From an uncultured Oscillospiraceae bacterium (GTDB lineage Bacteria; Bacillota; Clostridia; Oscillospirales; Oscillospiraceae): a stretch of 6,601 bases of DNA. Of this stretch, positions 4,966 through 6,601 are shown piece after piece. Below the pieces are notes generated by a model. It was not told where the DNA came from and searched no databases. It saw only the letters and a program-made list of their open reading frames with translations. The translations under genes and the position numbers were made by a program. The first letter of the stretch is position 1; each line of letters starts with the position of its first letter. Location of the stretch: assembly GCA_934561725.1 (NCBI GenBank), contig CAKTGW010000066.1, positions 1-6,601 on the forward strand, written 5' to 3'.

Positions 4966-6071
4966 TGGAATTTATCATGCCATGCCTCTTCGGACTGGAG
5001 GGACCTCTGGCCAATGAACTGAAGCATATGCAGCTGAAGAATGTCCGTTCGGAAAATGGACGGGTGCGTTTTTCCGGCGAGTTAGAGGATATGGCCAAAG
5101 CCAATATCCGCTCCCGGTTTGGCGAGCGGGTGCTGATCGAGCTGGCCGCTTTTGAGGCCCGCAGCTTTGAAGAGCTGTTTCAGGGGACGATGGCTGCCCC
5201 GTGGGAGATGTTTATTCCCCGGGACGGTGCCTTTCCGGTAAAGGGGCATAGTCTGAACTCCCAGCTTCACTCGGTGCCGGATTGCCAGAAGATCATCAAA
5301 AAGGCTGTGGTCGAGCGGCTGAAGAAAAAATATGGTGTGAACTGGTTTGCCGAGACCGGAGCTCTCTATCAAATCCAGTTTTCCATTATGAAGGATACGG
5401 TCAGCCTTTGCCTGGATACCAGCGGCGCAGGCCTGCACAAGCGCGGCTATCGCCCGGCACATTTGGCAGCGCCTCTGCGGGAGACGCTGGCGGCTGCCAT
5501 GGTGGATCTGGCGCGCTATCGCGGAAAGGGCGATTTTGCCGATCCGTTCTGCGGCAGCGGCACGATCGCTATAGAGGCGGCTCTGATGGCGATCAACCGC
5601 GCGCCGGGATTGTATCGCAGCTTCTCGGCAGACAAGTGGGCTTGCGTCCCTGCAAAGATCTGGCAGAATGTGCGGCAGGACGCGATCGCCCGGGAGTTCC
5701 GGGGCGAGTACCATATTTTGGCCTCGGACATCGATCCGGTCGCCATAGAAATTTCGCAGAAAAATGCGGCTCGCGCCCATGTAGAGGATCTGATCGAGTT
5801 CCGTCAGGCCGATGCAGTCACCTTCGGAGAAAAAACGGCAGGCGGTGTGATCGTTACGAATCCGCCTTATGGCGAGCGGCTGCTTGACCGGCAGGGAGCG
5901 GAAGCGCTGTATAAGGACTTTGGCCGGACCTGGAAGGGAACGGAAAACTGGCGGCTGTTCCTCTTGTCCAGCCATCCGGAATTCGAGCATTATTTCGGCA
6001 AAAAGGCAGATAAAAAGCGCAAGCTTTATAACGGCATGATCAAATGCGAGCTCTATATGTATAATGCCTGA
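4962..6071 (+). CDS. THUMP-domain class I SAM-dependent RNA N2-guanine methyltransferase (RlmL/YpsC type)
   Basis: This 369-residue protein has the layout of the YpsC/RlmL N-terminal-type rRNA methyltransferases. An N-terminal ferredoxin-like plus THUMP RNA-binding region spans about residues 1-160, with GLHKRGYR at 157-164 linking to the catalytic domain. In the Rossmann methyltransferase domain, motif I is DPFCGSGTIAIEAA (194-207) for S-adenosylmethionine binding, SDIDP (255-259) is the acidic cofactor motif, and NPPYGERL (300-307) is the catalytic motif of exocyclic amino-group methyltransferases. The expected product is N2-methylguanosine in 23S rRNA, as for E. coli RlmL at G2445; the exact site here is inference. 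The start is in an ATGATG in which the first ATG overlaps the upstream stop (ATGA, 4962-4965); initiation could also be at the second ATG, 4965. The lipid kinase gene starts one base after its stop. Confidence 0.92.
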   Translation: MMEFIMPCLFGLEGPLANELKHMQLKNVRSENGRVRFSGELEDMAKANIRSRFGERVLIELAAFEARSFEELFQGTMAAPWEMFIPRDGAFPVKGHSLNSQLHSVPDCQKIIKKAVVERLKKKYGVNWFAETGALYQIQFSIMKDTVSLCLDTSGAGLHKRGYRPAHLAAPLRETLAAAMVDLARYRGKGDFADPFCGSGTIAIEAALMAINRAPGLYRSFSADKWACVPAKIWQNVRQDAIAREFRGEYHILASDIDPVAIEISQKNAARAHVEDLIEFRQADAVTFGEKTAGGVIVTNPPYGERLLDRQGAEALYKDFGRTWKGTENWRLFLLSSHPEFEHYFGKKADKKRKLYNGMIKCELYMYNA

Positions 6072-6072
6072 G

Positions 6073-6601
6073 ATGATGAAGCACTTATTTATTGTCAACC
6101 CTGTGGCTGGCGGCAGAGACCGCAGCCGGAGTATTCGGGAGCAGGCGGCGGCACTGTTTGGCGCGGATGCCTTCTATGAGGTCTATACGACTACAGGCCC
6201 CGGCGATGCGGAGAGAAAGATCCGCAGCGACTCTGCCGGAGGCGGCGCTCTGCGAGTCTATGCCGTGGGCGGCGACGGTACGCTGAATGAGTGCATTCAG
6301 GCTGCGGCAGGAACGGAGCGGGTCGCCGTGGGACTCTACCCTGCCGGTACCGGCAATGATTTTGCCCGTATGTTTGGAGAAGAGCGCCGGAGGCTGAACG
6401 ATCTGGCTGAGCTGGTGCATGGGGAGGAGCGTCCACTGGATCTGATCCGCTGCTGCGGCCGCTATGGCGTCAATATCTGCTCCGTGGGGATCGATGCCCG
6501 CGTGGGCACGCAGGTGCATCGGTATACCTCGCTGCCCCTTGTTGGCGGCACAGGAGCCTATCTGTGCTCGGCAGTGGTCAATTTCTGCCGCGGGGTACAG
6601 C
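6073..6601 (+). CDS. Diacylglycerol kinase family lipid kinase, 5' part (3' end outside window)
   Basis: The frame from ATG at 6073 (or the adjacent ATG at 6076) is open to the window end, giving 176 codons of a protein usually near 300 residues. It begins MMKHLFIVNPVAGG, the typical start of the DagK/YegS/LCB5 catalytic domain. The nucleotide-binding motif GGDGTLNE is at 66-73 and the substrate-side motif PAGTGNDFAR at 90-99; NICSVGIDARV (134-144) matches a conserved strand with Asp141. Family members phosphorylate diacylglycerol or related lipids with ATP at the inner face of the membrane, for recycling diacylglycerol in phospholipid or lipoteichoic acid metabolism; the DgkB-type role is inferred. 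The gene is one base downstream of the methyltransferase stop and belongs to the same operon. Confidence 0.92.
   Translation, partial: MMKHLFIVNPVAGGRDRSRSIREQAAALFGADAFYEVYTTTGPGDAERKIRSDSAGGGALRVYAVGGDGTLNECIQAAAGTERVAVGLYPAGTGNDFARMFGEERRRLNDLAELVHGEERPLDLIRCCGRYGVNICSVGIDARVGTQVHRYTSLPLVGGTGAYLCSAVVNFCRGVQ

Noticed and set aside
5082..6098. Minus-strand open frame of 338 codons opposite the methyltransferase
   Set aside because: It is a shadow of a gene with complete catalytic motifs; no domain or ribosome site supports it.

Overview
The window comes from a moderately GC-rich chromosome, and its gene content looks like a gut-type Firmicute of class Clostridia, most likely an Oscillospiraceae/Ruminococcaceae relative. 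This assignment is inferred from the clostridial style of the YmdB and chorismate synthase proteins, strong purine-rich ribosome binding sites, tightly overlapping operons and the phage-type proteins present. No rRNA or other taxonomic marker is in the window.

Left region (1-1628, + strand): the 3' part of a CidA/LrgA-family membrane gene, then a complete lrgB joined to it by a 4-base GTGA overlap, then a HAD-superfamily phosphatase of the phosphoglycolate phosphatase type 10 bases later. This reads as one operon: a two-component membrane transporter/holin-like pair plus a small-molecule phosphatase.

Middle region (1609-2581): two genes run on the opposite strand. The first (2288 to 1719) encodes a 189-residue protein that looks like a Clostridia phage tail or fibre-type virion protein. 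The second (1722 to 1609) is a 37-codon ORF joined to the first by an ATGA overlap; it runs 20 bases into the 3' end of the phosphatase gene. No other phage gene is present. Between this pair and the next operon are two tandem rho-independent terminators, both oriented for + strand transcripts (2331-2380 and 2418-2449), and then a + strand promoter with a perfect extended -10 element (2501-2509).

Right region (2582-6601, + strand): five closely packed genes, probably one operon from that promoter: a YmdB-type metallophosphoesterase, chorismate synthase (aroC), an unrecognised protein with two predicted membrane segments, a THUMP-domain N2-guanine RNA methyltransferase of the RlmL/YpsC type, and a diacylglycerol-kinase-family lipid kinase cut off by the window end. 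Gaps are 22, 1, -4 and 1 bases, so translational coupling is likely. The functions (RNA/second-messenger phosphodiesterase, shikimate pathway, rRNA modification, lipid phosphorylation) do not form one pathway; it is a housekeeping cluster.

The part least like a routine chromosome is the orphan tail-like gene pair, lying antisense between a housekeeping operon and what appear to be that operon's terminators. I see no CRISPR, tRNA, rRNA, integrase, transposase or clear attachment site.
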